NCBI RefSeq assembly: GCF_025950235.1
Contig: NZ_JAPDDT010000004.1
Location: 186,001 to 250,000 of the forward strand
Source of the DNA: Luteolibacter arcticus
Lineage (GTDB): Bacteria; Verrucomicrobiota; Verrucomicrobiia; Verrucomicrobiales; Akkermansiaceae
Direction of reading: 5' to 3'
DNA length: 64,000 bases
Made by a program: the position numbers and the translations under genes. How positions within the stretch are numbered: position 1 is the stretch's first letter; each line of letters opens with the position of its first letter. The notes beneath the pieces were generated by a model. That model had not been told where the DNA came from, did not search any database, and was given only the letters and a program-made list of their open reading frames with translations. This document shows positions 32,871 to 42,074 of the stretch, piece after piece.

Positions 32871-33989
32871 GTGACATTCCAAACGCGTTTGCTTTCCCCC
32901 GCCCTGGTCGCGCTCGGCCTCCTACTCCCCGCCGCCGCGGAGCCCCCACCCTTTCGCCAATGGGGGGCCGAGACGCAGGAGGTGCTGCACAAGGACCTGT
33001 GGCTGCCGGAAAAGAAGCTATACGCCGAGAAGATCAATCTGGAGACCGGCAAGCCCGACCATCCGTCCTTCATGTGGGGTGTGGGCGTCCAGCTCTCGGC
33101 CCTCGCCGCCGCCGCGGCCGTCGAGCCCGACAAGTATCTCACCCCGATGCGCGACTATGCCGACGCGATCCAGGTCTATTGGTGGGAGCACAAGGGCATC
33201 GCCGGCTTTGACGTGCAGCCCGGTCCAAAGGAGTCCGACCGCTACTACGATGACAACGCCTGGCTGGTGCTGGCACTGGCCGAGGTCTTCGAGGTGACGA
33301 AGGACACCAAATTTCTCGATCGCTCGGCGGCGACCTTCCGCTTCGTGATGAGCGGCGAGGACGACAAGCTCGGCGGCGGCCTCTACTGGCGCGAGCTGGA
33401 GAAGACTTCCAAGAACACCTGCACCAATGCCCCGGCCATCGTGTCCGCGCTGCGCCTCCATCAATTGACGAAGGACGACAAGCACCTTGACACTGCCAAG
33501 CGCGTCTATGCCTGGACCAAGTCAAAGCTGCAGGATTCCGACGGCCTGTATTGGGACAACATCAATCTCAGGGAGCGCGTCGACCGGCGGAAATTCAGCT
33601 ACAACTCCGCGCTGATGATCCGCGCGAATTGCCTGTTTCACGAGATCACCGGCGAGGCGGCCTATCTCGATGAAGCCAAGCGCATCGCCCGCGCCGCCGA
33701 GAAACAATGGATCGCGGAAAGCGGGGCGATGTCCGACACCGGGAAGTTCGCGCACCTTCTGTTAGAGTCATTGCTGGAGCTTCACGATCGCGACAAGGAC
33801 CCGCATTGGCATGAGGTCGTGACGCGCTGCCTCGTCCACCTCCACGACAAGATGCGCGATCCCAATGGCCGCTATCCACAGCGCTGGGATCGCACCTGGG
33901 GCCGGCCGATGCGCGAGCTGATGCTGCTCAGCCAGGCCAGCCCGGCGCGCATCTACTGGCTCGCCGCGCGCGAGATCGCCGCGCGTTGA
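32871..33989 (+). CDS. GH76-like glycosidase (alpha-1,6-mannanase family), secreted
   Basis: 372 residues, GTG start. Signal peptide through [10 protein letters not shown]. (alpha/alpha)6-barrel features: [16 protein letters not shown] carries the adjacent Asp pair (127-128) that is catalytic in GH76 endo-alpha-1,6-mannanases; GGGLYWRE and [15 protein letters not shown] further match the family. Likely cleaves mannan-type glycans outside the inner membrane. The last 37 bp overlap the end of the convergent YihY/BrkB gene. The 235-bp region before it holds only a CCCCGCAGCAGGGCT motif. Confidence 0.85.
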   Translation: MTFQTRLLSPALVALGLLLPAAAEPPPFRQWGAETQEVLHKDLWLPEKKLYAEKINLETGKPDHPSFMWGVGVQLSALAAAAAVEPDKYLTPMRDYADAIQVYWWEHKGIAGFDVQPGPKESDRYYDDNAWLVLALAEVFEVTKDTKFLDRSAATFRFVMSGEDDKLGGGLYWRELEKTSKNTCTNAPAIVSALRLHQLTKDDKHLDTAKRVYAWTKSKLQDSDGLYWDNINLRERVDRRKFSYNSALMIRANCLFHEITGEAAYLDEAKRIARAAEKQWIAESGAMSDTGKFAHLLLESLLELHDRDKDPHWHEVVTRCLVHLHDKMRDPNGRYPQRWDRTWGRPMRELMLLSQASPARIYWLAAREIAAR

Positions 33990-34852
33990 GCGGCCTTTCT
34001 CTTCCCCGCCCGCCGGCTGAACCACGCGGCCACCTCCGCTCCCGCGAGGAAGGCCTGGATCGAAGCGGACAGCCAGAAAAGGAACAGCAGGAAATTCACC
34101 CCGCCACTGATGAACGACCCCCACATGCTGTTGCGGAAATAGAGATCGAGGCCGCCTTTCAACGAGATCGCCACCAGTGCCGCGAAGGCGGCCCCGGCCA
34201 GCGCGTGCCGCCACAGCGGACGGCGGCGCGGCAGGACTTTCAGGAGCAGCGCGAAAGCAAAGGTCAGCATCGCGTAGGTCGAAAGCCAGCCGAAGCGCTG
34301 GACCAGATTCAGCTTCTCCAGCCACGGCACATCGAGTCGCGACGCCACATAGGCTGCGAAGCCATCTAGCAAGGTGCCCGCTGCCAAAAGCACGCCGAAC
34401 ATCAGGACCAGGCCCGCACACAGGCCGCGCGATGCCAAGCGCCCCAACCAGCGCCGCGAGGGATCGGCCGGAGCCGCTTCATTCACGACATTGAGGGTCG
34501 TGCGCAATTTGGAAAGGACGTGCGAGCCGGCGTAAAACAAGGTCACCATCGCGATCACGAATGCACCCGGCTGCGACAGCGGTGCGATTCGCGCGCTCTG
34601 CAAAATGCCTTCTATCGTCCGCGCCAAATCGGCCCCCAGCACCGCGGTGAACTGTCGCTCCAGCTCCCCGTGGGCCGCCCGTTCGCCGAGCACCATGCCC
34701 GCCACCGTCACGCCGACCAGCAGCAGCGGCGGCAGCGAGATCAGCGCGTAGAAGGCCAACGCCGCCGCATTGTCCGCGTGGCGATGCAACCTCCACCGGC
34801 GGGTAAACATCCGCAAGATCAGGAAGAGGCGCAGCCGTTTCATCCGCGACAT
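33953..34852 (-). CDS. YihY/BrkB family membrane protein
   Basis: 299 residues from ATG 34852. About six transmembrane helices, with the family pattern [19 protein letters not shown] near the N-terminus and [31 protein letters not shown] at the end, which is the YihY/BrkB (formerly 'RNase BN') signature. The basic Arg/Lys tail is cytosolic. Function of the family is unsettled: no RNase activity, perhaps envelope transport. The C-terminal 37 bp overlap the convergent GH76 gene. Confidence 0.9.
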   Translation of the reverse strand: MSRMKRLRLFLILRMFTRRWRLHRHADNAAALAFYALISLPPLLLVGVTVAGMVLGERAAHGELERQFTAVLGADLARTIEGILQSARIAPLSQPGAFVIAMVTLFYAGSHVLSKLRTTLNVVNEAAPADPSRRWLGRLASRGLCAGLVLMFGVLLAAGTLLDGFAAYVASRLDVPWLEKLNLVQRFGWLSTYAMLTFAFALLLKVLPRRRPLWRHALAGAAFAALVAISLKGGLDLYFRNSMWGSFISGGVNFLLFLFWLSASIQAFLAGAEVAAWFSRRAGKRKAAQRAAISRAASQ

Positions 34853-34896
34853 CGCCACGACCTAACACGCGGAAAGGCCTCGGCGAAAGCGCCGAT

Positions 34897-37032
34897 TCAG
34901 CGCAGCCGGAAATCGAGCAGCGGCAGGATCGAGGAATGGTCGTCGGTCCACAGCGGTGACGCCGTATCCCCTTCCACCGCCTCCCAGTTCCCCTTTTGAG
35001 GCAAGGCGCCGAAGTCCCCGGCTCGCCGCGCCACGATCATCCAGCGGGAAGGAAATCTGCCGGCGGCCACTTCCTCGTCGGTCACCTCCTCGTCATCCCC
35101 GGCCAGGCAGACCAGACCGGCCTCATGGGCGAGGCTCGCCACCACCGGCCGCAGGTTCAGGTGCAGGTTCGAGACCTGGAAGGCAATGCGCCCGCCCGGG
35201 GCGAGCTTGCGCAGATAGAGCTGCAGGGCCTCGCGGGTCAGCAGGTGCACCGGCACGGAGTCGGAGCCATAGGCATCCAGCACCAGCAACTCGTAGCGGG
35301 CATCGGGAGCCTTCGCCAGCATCAGCCGGGCATCACCGAGGATGGTGGACACCTTCGCCGGCGATCCGGACAAGTACGAGAAGTATCGTGGATCCGCCGC
35401 GATCCGCGCGACCGCGGGATCGATTTCGTAGAAGTCGATTACCTGCCCCGGCTTGCCGTAGGCCGCCAAAGCCCCTGCCCCGAGCCCCACCGCACCGACC
35501 GGACCGGCAACACCCGCGGCGAAGATCTGCCCGAGCGGCCCCTCGGGATGATAGTAGCTCAGCGGCACCTGCGGTCGTGCGGTGTCCTGCAAGCCGTGGA
35601 TCGTCTTGCCGTGGAAGAGCCGTCGCAGCCGGCCGTCATCCTCCACGCGATGGATGCCGAAGAAGCTGCGCTCGGTGAGCAGCACCCGGCTGCCCTTTTC
35701 CACCGTGAAGCCCGCGACCAACAGCACACCCGCCAGGCCAAGCGCAAAGCGAGCCCCGTGCCGCGACAGGAGAAAGCACGCCACCGCCGCGCCACCGAAG
35801 GCAGCGGTCAGCCCCAGCGGCTTCACCAATGCCAGAGCGAGCACCATCGGCACCGCCGCCCACGCCAAGTCACGCCAGCCCGCTTTTCCCGACGAAAGCC
35901 CGAGCCACGCCGCAGCAACCAGCATCAGCGGATACTCTAACACCCGGTCGAAGATCACCGGCGCGAGCAAGGCATTGAAGGCCCCGCCGAGGACACCGCC
36001 GAGGGACATCCAGAAGTAGAACTCCGTGAGCGAAGCCGCTCCCGGCCGGTCCTTCGCCAACTCGCCATGGCACACCAGCGCCGCGATGAAAAACCCTAAC
36101 AGGTGAAGCGCGGCCAGCATCGACATCGGCGTCGTCGCACCGATGGCGAGCACCATGACCACGCCGACCAACACCAGCGGCAACGCCCGCTTCGCGATGC
36201 GGTGCGGGATCACCGGCCGCCGCGCAAAGACCACCATGAAGGTCGCGAGGAAAAGCGCCAGCGGCAGCACCCATAGCAGCGGCACCGCCGCGATTTCGCT
36301 GGAGAGATAGCTGGTCACGCTCAGCATCAAGCTCGACGGCACCAGTGCGCACAGCACCCAGCGCAGGCGTCGTCTGCCGGTGATTCGTTCGCGTCCCACA
36401 CCCGCCGGCTCAGGCCCTCCCGCCGACCGCCAACCACAGGACATCACTCCCAAGGCCAGCAAGGCGTAGCCAGCCATCCACCACCACGCCTGGTTTCCGA
36501 GTGTTAGATGGGGCTCCACGAGCAGCGGATAGCCAAGCAGGCCCGCGAGGCTGCCGGCATTGCTGGCAGCGTAGAGGAAGTAGGGATCATCGGCATCGGG
36601 ATGTCCCGTCTTGGAAAACCAATGCTGCAACACCGGACTGGTCGCCGAGACGGCGAAGAACGGCAGACCCACCGCGATCGCGAGCACGCCGATGAGCCAT
36701 GGCACCGGATTGCTTTCGCCCGGCGGAGCGGCATTCGCCGGGACGGCAAACGGCAGACACGCCAGCCCCGCGACGAGCACCAGCGCATGAATGCCGAGCT
36801 GCCATTTTCTTCCCGCCCTCGATGTCAGCCAGTGCGCATACCCATAGCCCGCGAGCAGCACCGCCTGATAGAAGACCATCGCCGTATTCCACACCGCCGG
36901 TGCCCCGCCAAGCAGCGGCAGCACCATCCGCGCGAAGACGAGCTGGATAAGAAACAGCAGCGCCGCGCCGAGGAATAGGGTCAGCGTGAAGAGCGGCGCA
37001 CGGCGGGCGGGCATGCCGTTCACTTCACCCAT
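34897..37032 (-). CDS. Fused MFS-type membrane protein and spermidine synthase-like domain
   Basis: 711 residues from ATG 37032 (ATG 37014 also possible; an upstream start would add an Arg-rich non-protein-like stretch). Residues ~10-480 hold 12 or more transmembrane helices (LFTLTLFLGAALLFLIQLVF, AVLLAGYGYAHWL), the rest a class I methyltransferase-like spermidine synthase fold: VIDFYEIDPAVARIA (Asp/Glu-rich loop), ILGDARLML and LLVLDAYGSDSVPVHLLT. Such fusions are common in Planctomycetota, Verrucomicrobiota and Proteobacteria; real polyamine synthesis is unproven. It lies 44 bp after the YihY/BrkB gene start on the same strand and 49 bp from the trypsin-like gene. Confidence 0.85.
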   Translation of the reverse strand: MGEVNGMPARRAPLFTLTLFLGAALLFLIQLVFARMVLPLLGGAPAVWNTAMVFYQAVLLAGYGYAHWLTSRAGRKWQLGIHALVLVAGLACLPFAVPANAAPPGESNPVPWLIGVLAIAVGLPFFAVSATSPVLQHWFSKTGHPDADDPYFLYAASNAGSLAGLLGYPLLVEPHLTLGNQAWWWMAGYALLALGVMSCGWRSAGGPEPAGVGRERITGRRRLRWVLCALVPSSLMLSVTSYLSSEIAAVPLLWVLPLALFLATFMVVFARRPVIPHRIAKRALPLVLVGVVMVLAIGATTPMSMLAALHLLGFFIAALVCHGELAKDRPGAASLTEFYFWMSLGGVLGGAFNALLAPVIFDRVLEYPLMLVAAAWLGLSSGKAGWRDLAWAAVPMVLALALVKPLGLTAAFGGAAVACFLLSRHGARFALGLAGVLLVAGFTVEKGSRVLLTERSFFGIHRVEDDGRLRRLFHGKTIHGLQDTARPQVPLSYYHPEGPLGQIFAAGVAGPVGAVGLGAGALAAYGKPGQVIDFYEIDPAVARIAADPRYFSYLSGSPAKVSTILGDARLMLAKAPDARYELLVLDAYGSDSVPVHLLTREALQLYLRKLAPGGRIAFQVSNLHLNLRPVVASLAHEAGLVCLAGDDEEVTDEEVAAGRFPSRWMIVARRAGDFGALPQKGNWEAVEGDTASPLWTDDHSSILPLLDFRLR

Positions 37033-37081
37033 GCGGCCGCCACTTGGACAGGCCGTTTTATTTTCATGCCCCAGGCCGCAT

Positions 37082-38338
37082 TCACTGACCCGCCGGGCCG
37101 AACTGCGAGAGCGGCGGCAGCGTGAACCACGTGCCGACCGGCATGGTCCCGCCCAGCGAGGCCTTGTTGTTGAACCAGTCCTCGGCATTCTGCAGGTTCT
37201 TGTGGCAGCCTTCGCCGAGTGCGATCACCCCCAGTTTCTCCAGCTCGATGCGGTAGTAGGGTGGAGTCTTGCGAAGGATCTCCTGGCTCTCCTTTAGGTA
37301 GTCCTGCCGGATCTCTTGAATCGCCCGCGAGTAGGTTTTGACGACCTCCATGTTATTCACCCCGATGCTGGTTCCTTCCACCCGCGCCAGCTTCTCATTG
37401 AGCTGCGCCACCGGCCCCAGGATCGAGTGGCGGCGGTAGCGGTCGAGCGCGAGCTTGTAGGTGACCGGACCCGCGAAGCGGTCGCTCAGCTTTACCGCGA
37501 AGCCGCTCTTGGTGGGCGTGGTGTTGTAGATGATCGTTAGGACCCGCACGGTATCGAGGAACTTCTGCATTTGTTCCGAGCCCTTCAGAAAGTCGGCTGC
37601 AGGGACTTGGGCCCAAGTGGCCCGCTGGAGCAGCGTGGCGCCCGCCAGTCCGCCTGCGGCTTGCTTGCGATCTTCCTGCCACAGCGTTTCCAGCGGCTTC
37701 ACGCCCTCGATCCCCCACGTATTCAGACCGATGGCGGTGAAGTCCTTCGCATCTAACAGCACTCCCCCGCTGCTTCCATGCGTGGTCTTGCAACTGGTGA
37801 GCACCGCCCGCTCGGTCGCGGAAACGACGTCGCCTGGCAAGGTCTCCATCTTCTTGTCCCCGTCGTTGTCGCCGAGCGTGATGACCTTGTAGCCCTTGCC
37901 GACACTGGCCGGATCCTTGTGGAGCTTGAAAGCGAACTCGCGCGGACGCTTGAGCTCGAGCCTGACGCCATCGCCGCCGAATTGGATCAGCCGGTCCTTT
38001 CCCTTCTTGCTCGTCTTGGCAATGGTCATGGTGCCGCTGCCCTCGGCATAGCAGCCGAAACGCCCGAAACCCGCGAGGACCTTGCCTTCCATGTCCGTGA
38101 ACTGGATCTTCGCGGCACCTTCGATCACGTGGGCATTCGTGTGAATCCACTGGACCCCATCCTCTTCCACCACAAACGCGGATCCGTGCGCGATCGGCTT
38201 TTCATCGGCACCGAACGTAGCGGCAAAGAAGACGCACTTGAGCGCCTCGTCGATGTTGGCCGGATTCCGGGCGAAAGCGCCGGCGGAAACGAGAAGCATG
38301 CAGCCGGCTGCAAGAGGGAAAGCGGAAAGAGATATCAT
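37082..38338 (-). CDS. Secreted trypsin-like serine protease homolog
   Basis: 418 residues from ATG 38338, where the signal peptide begins (SLSAFPLAAGCMLLVSAGAFA). The N-terminal half is a chymotrypsin-like domain: GSAFVVEEDGVQWIHTNAHVIEG gives the catalytic His, and THGSSGGVLL the Ser in GSSGG instead of the usual GNSGG. The catalytic Asp is not obvious, so activity is uncertain. The C-terminal half is an unknown alpha-rich domain (VKTYSRAIQEIRQDYLKE). It is the first gene of a possible minus-strand set with the MFS-spermidine synthase and YihY genes. Confidence 0.72.
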   Translation of the reverse strand: MISLSAFPLAAGCMLLVSAGAFARNPANIDEALKCVFFAATFGADEKPIAHGSAFVVEEDGVQWIHTNAHVIEGAAKIQFTDMEGKVLAGFGRFGCYAEGSGTMTIAKTSKKGKDRLIQFGGDGVRLELKRPREFAFKLHKDPASVGKGYKVITLGDNDGDKKMETLPGDVVSATERAVLTSCKTTHGSSGGVLLDAKDFTAIGLNTWGIEGVKPLETLWQEDRKQAAGGLAGATLLQRATWAQVPAADFLKGSEQMQKFLDTVRVLTIIYNTTPTKSGFAVKLSDRFAGPVTYKLALDRYRRHSILGPVAQLNEKLARVEGTSIGVNNMEVVKTYSRAIQEIRQDYLKESQEILRKTPPYYRIELEKLGVIALGEGCHKNLQNAEDWFNNKASLGGTMPVGTWFTLPPLSQFGPAGQ

Positions 38339-38482
38339 GGAAGGAGGATGGATTCCCAGTCTATTGCCGCTCCGGCGGACCCGCGGCAAGTCGGAACCGG
38401 TGCATTACGGTAGCGCAGAGGACCGCGCCTCGGGCTAAACAGATACGGCTTGCACCACTCACACCCCGTCCACCTGCTGCCG

Positions 38483-39565
38483 TTACAAGAGTTCCGGCGG
38501 CAGCATGCTCGAGAGCTTCTTGATCGCGTCCGCCTGATGGCGGTTGGCGATGAGCAGCGCATCTTCCGTCTGCACGATGATCAGATCGTCCACCCCGAGC
38601 AGGGCGACGTGGCTGCCCTTGCGGGCGTTGAAGACGATGTTGTTCTCCGATTCGATCTCGGACACAGGAGTATTCACGCGATTGTCGCAACCGACCTTTT
38701 CCAAGTACTTGGCGACGGAAATCCAAGAGCCCACATCGTCCCAGTCGAAAGTCGCTTCGATGTTGAGAACCCGCCGGGCCTTCTCCATCAGACCGTAGTC
38801 GATCGAGATCGGGGTGAGCTTAGGAAACTGCGCCGCGACGGTGGCGGCGACGTTCGAGGAGCGGCGGATCTCGGAAATGAACGCCGCGAGTTCCGGCTGG
38901 TGGGTGCTCAGCTCGCGGATCACATTCTGGAGCGACCACACGAACATGCCGGCATTCCAGCAGAAGCCGCCTTGGGCGAGGAACTGCTCGGCGAGATCGG
39001 TGCTGGGCTTCTCGCGGAAGCGCTTCACCTCGGCCGGCATCTGGTCGCAGACCAAGCCCGGAATGGTGGCACGGGAGCCGCGCTCGATGTAGCCGTAGGA
39101 CGGGCACGGCCACGTGGGCTTGATGCCGATGGTGACGAGCCCGTCGGATTTCTCAGCCGCGGCCAGCGCATCGCGCATGACGGCTTGGAAGGCACCGACG
39201 TCCTGGATCAACTGGTCAGCCGGCAGGACCATCATCAGCGCGTCGGGACAGCGCGCCGCAATGAGACCGATGCCGAGCGCCACGGCCGGAGCGGTATCAC
39301 GCTTGGCGGGCTCGGCGAAAATATTCTCCGGCGGGAGCATGGACGCCACCTCGCGGACGCCGGCTTCCTGCTGGGCATTGGTCAGGATAAGGATGTTTTC
39401 CACCGGCACCAGCCCGTCGAGACGGGCAATCGTCTGCTCCAGCATGGTGGTGCCGCCAAAGAGATTGAGCAGTTGCTTCGGCTTGGCATTGCGGCTGAGC
39501 GGCCAGAAGCGGGTTCCAGAACCGCCGGCGAGGATGAGAGCGTAGGTAGTGGAGGGATCGGGCAT
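38483..39565 (-). CDS. manC: Mannose-1-phosphate guanylyltransferase
   Basis: 360 residues from ATG 39565; makes GDP-mannose from mannose-1-P and GTP. N-terminus YALILAGGSGTRFWPLSRN is the nucleotidyl-transfer signature (GGxGTRxWPxSR), with PKQLLNL next, VLPADQLI (metal Asp) and IGIKPTWPCPSYGYIERG. It lacks the C-terminal isomerase domain of bifunctional AlgA/ManC (~470), so it is the short monofunctional form. The 144 bp between it and the trypsin-like gene show nothing specific. Sugar-nucleotide genes continue with the divergent rfbD-like gene nearby. Confidence 0.9.
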   Translation of the reverse strand: MPDPSTTYALILAGGSGTRFWPLSRNAKPKQLLNLFGGTTMLEQTIARLDGLVPVENILILTNAQQEAGVREVASMLPPENIFAEPAKRDTAPAVALGIGLIAARCPDALMMVLPADQLIQDVGAFQAVMRDALAAAEKSDGLVTIGIKPTWPCPSYGYIERGSRATIPGLVCDQMPAEVKRFREKPSTDLAEQFLAQGGFCWNAGMFVWSLQNVIRELSTHQPELAAFISEIRRSSNVAATVAAQFPKLTPISIDYGLMEKARRVLNIEATFDWDDVGSWISVAKYLEKVGCDNRVNTPVSEIESENNIVFNARKGSHVALLGVDDLIIVQTEDALLIANRHQADAIKKLSSMLPPELL

Positions 39566-39665
39566 GTCCGGCAGGAACCTAACGCTCCGGGCCGCGGGGA
39601 AAAGGGCGAATCGTAGGGCATTTTCCGGGATTGTCTGCCGCCGCGGGGATGTTAGGCTTTCTTTC

Positions 39666-39971
39666 ATGAACCCCGATGACGACGGCGAGCGCGACTGGAC
39701 GGAAGCAACAGCCTTGGCAGCCCCTGCCTTGCTGGGCGCGGCGGCCGGCCTGATCCTCGGCGAAATGATGCACGCCCGAGCGCGCCGTGGCGTGGCCATC
39801 GGCTTCGCGATGATGGGCGTGGCGACGCTGTTGCCGCTGGCGATCGGCGGCGTGGTCAATCTCGTCAACGGACCGGAAAGCAAGTTCGGTGCCCGCCGGC
39901 GGCTGCGGAAGATCCGCGACACCGGGGCTCACGGCGCCTACGACGACTACGACGAACCGCTCGGCATCTGA
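39666..39971 (+). CDS. Small membrane protein upstream of rfbD
   Basis: 101 residues from ATG 39666 (upstream in-frame ATG at 39549 would overlap manC). A very acidic N-terminus (MNPDDDGERDW), two hydrophobic helices (ALAAPALLGAAAGLILGEMM, GVAIGFAMMGVATLLPLAIGGVV) and an acidic Tyr/Asp tail (YDDYDEPLGI). No known family. It ends 4 bp before the rfbD-like start, suggesting translational coupling in a two-gene unit. Confidence 0.68.
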   Translation: MNPDDDGERDWTEATALAAPALLGAAAGLILGEMMHARARRGVAIGFAMMGVATLLPLAIGGVVNLVNGPESKFGARRRLRKIRDTGAHGAYDDYDEPLGI

Positions 39972-39975
39972 CCTG

Positions 39976-40830
39976 ATGCGGCTGGCGATCACCGGAACTA
40001 CGGGCCGGGTCGGCCGGGCCTTGGCAGACCGCTTGGCGGCTTTCCACGAAGTCATCGAGCTACCGCGCTCACGGCTGGACCTCGGCGAGGATGGCTGCGA
40101 GCGGGTGCTGGAGACGCTGGATTTCGACGTCCTGCTGAATCCCGCCGGACTGACCAGCCTGGAGCAGTGCGAGGACCATCCGGCCCTCGCGCAGCGGGTG
40201 AATGCCGATGCCCCGGCACGTTTGGCGAAAGCATGCCAAGGGCGGCCGGTGCTCCATTTCAGCACCGACTATGTCTTCGACGGCGCGACTCCAGGCTTGA
40301 GGCACGAAGACGAGCCCCCCTCCCCTCTCTCGGTTTACGGCAAGACGAAGGCAGCCGGCGAAGCGGGCGTGCTGGCCGCGGGAGGCACGGTCTTCCGCGT
40401 GTCGTGGGTCTTCGGCCCGGAAAAGCCGGCCTTTCCGGACCAGATTGTGACGAAAGCGTTGGCCGGGCAGGATCTCGCCGCGGTGGCGGACAAGTATTCG
40501 CTGCCGTGTTTCACCCCGGACCTCTGCGGGTGGGTCGCCGGCTGGCTCGCCGCGGGCTGTCCGGGCGGAATCTTCCACGCCTGCCAAGGGGGCGAGCCGG
40601 TGAGCTGGCACCGCATGGCCCTCGAAATCGTGACGCTGCTTTCCCAAAAGGGCATCGCCGCGTCGGAGGTGAAGGCGCTGTCCATGGCGGAAATGACCGC
40701 CTTCCGCGCCCCCCGGCCCCGCCACACGGCGATGGCGACCGACCGGATGGCCGCCCTCTTGGGAAAGCCCCCCCGGGATTGGAGAGAAACCCTGCGGGAG
40801 CATGTGGAAGCACTCCTGATATCCCGTTGA
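39976..40830 (+). CDS. RmlD-like dTDP-4-dehydrorhamnose reductase family protein
   Basis: 284 residues from ATG 39976. Extended SDR of the RmlD branch: MRLAITGTTGRVGRALA (Rossmann glycines), NPAGLTSLEQCEDHP (the N-A-xT-VD-AE-like block), HFSTDYVFDG and PLSVYGKTKAAGE (YxxxK active site). Reduces a 4-keto-6-deoxy dTDP sugar in the last step to dTDP-L-rhamnose for surface polysaccharide. No rmlA-C genes are in the window, so the link to rhamnose is by family. Follows the small membrane gene by 4 bp; ends before an SH3 lipoprotein gene. Confidence 0.86.
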   Translation: MRLAITGTTGRVGRALADRLAAFHEVIELPRSRLDLGEDGCERVLETLDFDVLLNPAGLTSLEQCEDHPALAQRVNADAPARLAKACQGRPVLHFSTDYVFDGATPGLRHEDEPPSPLSVYGKTKAAGEAGVLAAGGTVFRVSWVFGPEKPAFPDQIVTKALAGQDLAAVADKYSLPCFTPDLCGWVAGWLAAGCPGGIFHACQGGEPVSWHRMALEIVTLLSQKGIAASEVKALSMAEMTAFRAPRPRHTAMATDRMAALLGKPPRDWRETLREHVEALLISR

Positions 40831-40867
40831 CCCGTACCTGGGGGCGTGGCAGCGTGATGCCATCTTC

Positions 40868-41449
40868 ATGAATCGACACTTCCTGACCCTCGCGCCGCTG
40901 GCGCTCGTCATGGCCTCTTGCGAAACCGGCAACGTGATCTCCAGCGGTAACTTCGACCCGCTGACACCGCCCGGATCCACCCGCACCCCGACTGCGGCTT
41001 CGCGCGGCCTGAAGCCGGGCTCCTACGTCCGCGCCAGCATGGAAGCTGCGTTCTTCAAGGGCCGCCCCAGCGGTAGCTCCACCGCGGAGAAGATGCTGCC
41101 CGCCAATACCGAAATGAAGATCATTTCCGACGACGGCAGCTATGCGAAGGTCGAGCTGGCCAGCGGTGAAGTCGGCTACGTCCCCTCCGTGCTGGTCGCC
41201 GACCAGGCTGCCGCCCAGTCGCAAGTCTCGCCCGACGCCATCCAAGTTTACCCCCCCGCCCCGGGAAGCCTTCCCCCGCTGGTCGATCCCGGCACCCCGA
41301 CGATCCCACCGGTGATCGATCCCGATGCGGAGATGGTGGTCCCGGACGCCCCGCCGATCCCGGAAACCGAGCCGGTGGTCCCGCCCTCGGAGCCCGCGCC
41401 GCTCCCGCCCGGCAACGAGTCCCCGAGCGAGCCGCAGGTCGAGCAGTGA
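40868..41449 (+). CDS. SH3-domain lipoprotein with Pro-rich tail
   Basis: 193 residues. Lipobox LVMASC (Cys18) gives a lipoprotein. Residues ~50-115 are a bacterial SH3-like fold (YVRASMEAAFFKGRP, GSYAKVELASGEVGYVPS), a module that often binds peptidoglycan. The last 70 residues are Pro/Glu/Pro-Val-rich, likely extended, spanning the periplasm. Follows rfbD by 37 bp; ends before a strong terminator. Confidence 0.85.
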   Translation: MNRHFLTLAPLALVMASCETGNVISSGNFDPLTPPGSTRTPTAASRGLKPGSYVRASMEAAFFKGRPSGSSTAEKMLPANTEMKIISDDGSYAKVELASGEVGYVPSVLVADQAAAQSQVSPDAIQVYPPAPGSLPPLVDPGTPTIPPVIDPDAEMVVPDAPPIPETEPVVPPSEPAPLPPGNESPSEPQVEQ

Positions 41450-41467
41450 TCTCATTCCAAACAAAAA

Positions 41468-41495
41468 GGCCGCGGGTGATTCCCGCGGCCTTTTT
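41468..41495. terminator. Strong bidirectional intrinsic terminator
   Basis: GGCCGCGGG-tgatt-CCCGCGGCC, nine perfect GC-rich pairs, flanked by AAAAA on the left and TTTTT on the right. It separates the SH3 lipoprotein gene (plus) from the peroxiredoxin gene (minus), which ends at 41508, so it can stop transcription from both sides. Confidence 0.92.
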
Positions 41496-41507
41496 GTTTT
41501 GGAAATC

Positions 41508-42002
41508 TCAAGCCAGCGACTGGAGCGCTGCCTTCACCGCCTCGAAGTCAGGCAGATCCTTCGGGTGATCCTGCACTTCGGCGTAGCGGATCACGCCTTC
41601 CTTATCGATCACGAAGGCGGAACGCTTCGCCACACCGCCCATGATCAGGTTCGCCTCGGGCAGGAATTGCTCGTAAGCCACGCCGTAGGCCTTGGCGACC
41701 GTGTGCTCGTAGTCGCTCAGCAGCGGCAGCGTGATGCCCGACTTCTGGGCCCAGGCCTCCTGCGCGAACGGATTGTCGCCGGAGATCGCGAACACCTTGG
41801 CGTCGAGCGCGTCGTAGTCGGAGATGCCCCCGGAAATGTCGCACAGCTCGGTGGTGCAGACGCCGGTGAAGGCCATCGGCACGAACAGCAGCACGAGGTT
41901 CGACTTGCCGATTTGCTCCGACAGCTTCACGAGCTGCGGTCCTTCGGCGGTCTTGGTAACGAGGGTGAAATCGGGGGCTTGGTCGCCAACTTGGAGAGGC
42001 AT
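41508..42002 (-). CDS. Thioredoxin-dependent peroxiredoxin (AhpC/TSA)
   Basis: 164 residues from ATG 42002. Reduces hydroperoxides in the cytosol. The peroxidatic Cys is in FVPMAFTGVCTTELC (Cys49), with a second Cys54 five residues on; the PxxFTxxC pattern, the later VLLFV strand and SGDNPFAQ region are typical of the AhpE/BCP-like peroxiredoxins. Reducing partner not visible. It is divergent from avtA (42075), with 72 bp between the starts. Confidence 0.92.
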   Translation of the reverse strand: MPLQVGDQAPDFTLVTKTAEGPQLVKLSEQIGKSNLVLLFVPMAFTGVCTTELCDISGGISDYDALDAKVFAISGDNPFAQEAWAQKSGITLPLLSDYEHTVAKAYGVAYEQFLPEANLIMGGVAKRSAFVIDKEGVIRYAEVQDHPKDLPDFEAVKAALQSLA

Positions 42003-42074
42003 GGTTTCAGAGGTTGTTCTGGAAAGAGCGGCCACTATAGGTTCCGTCACCCGACGGTCAACGGCACCCGCGAT

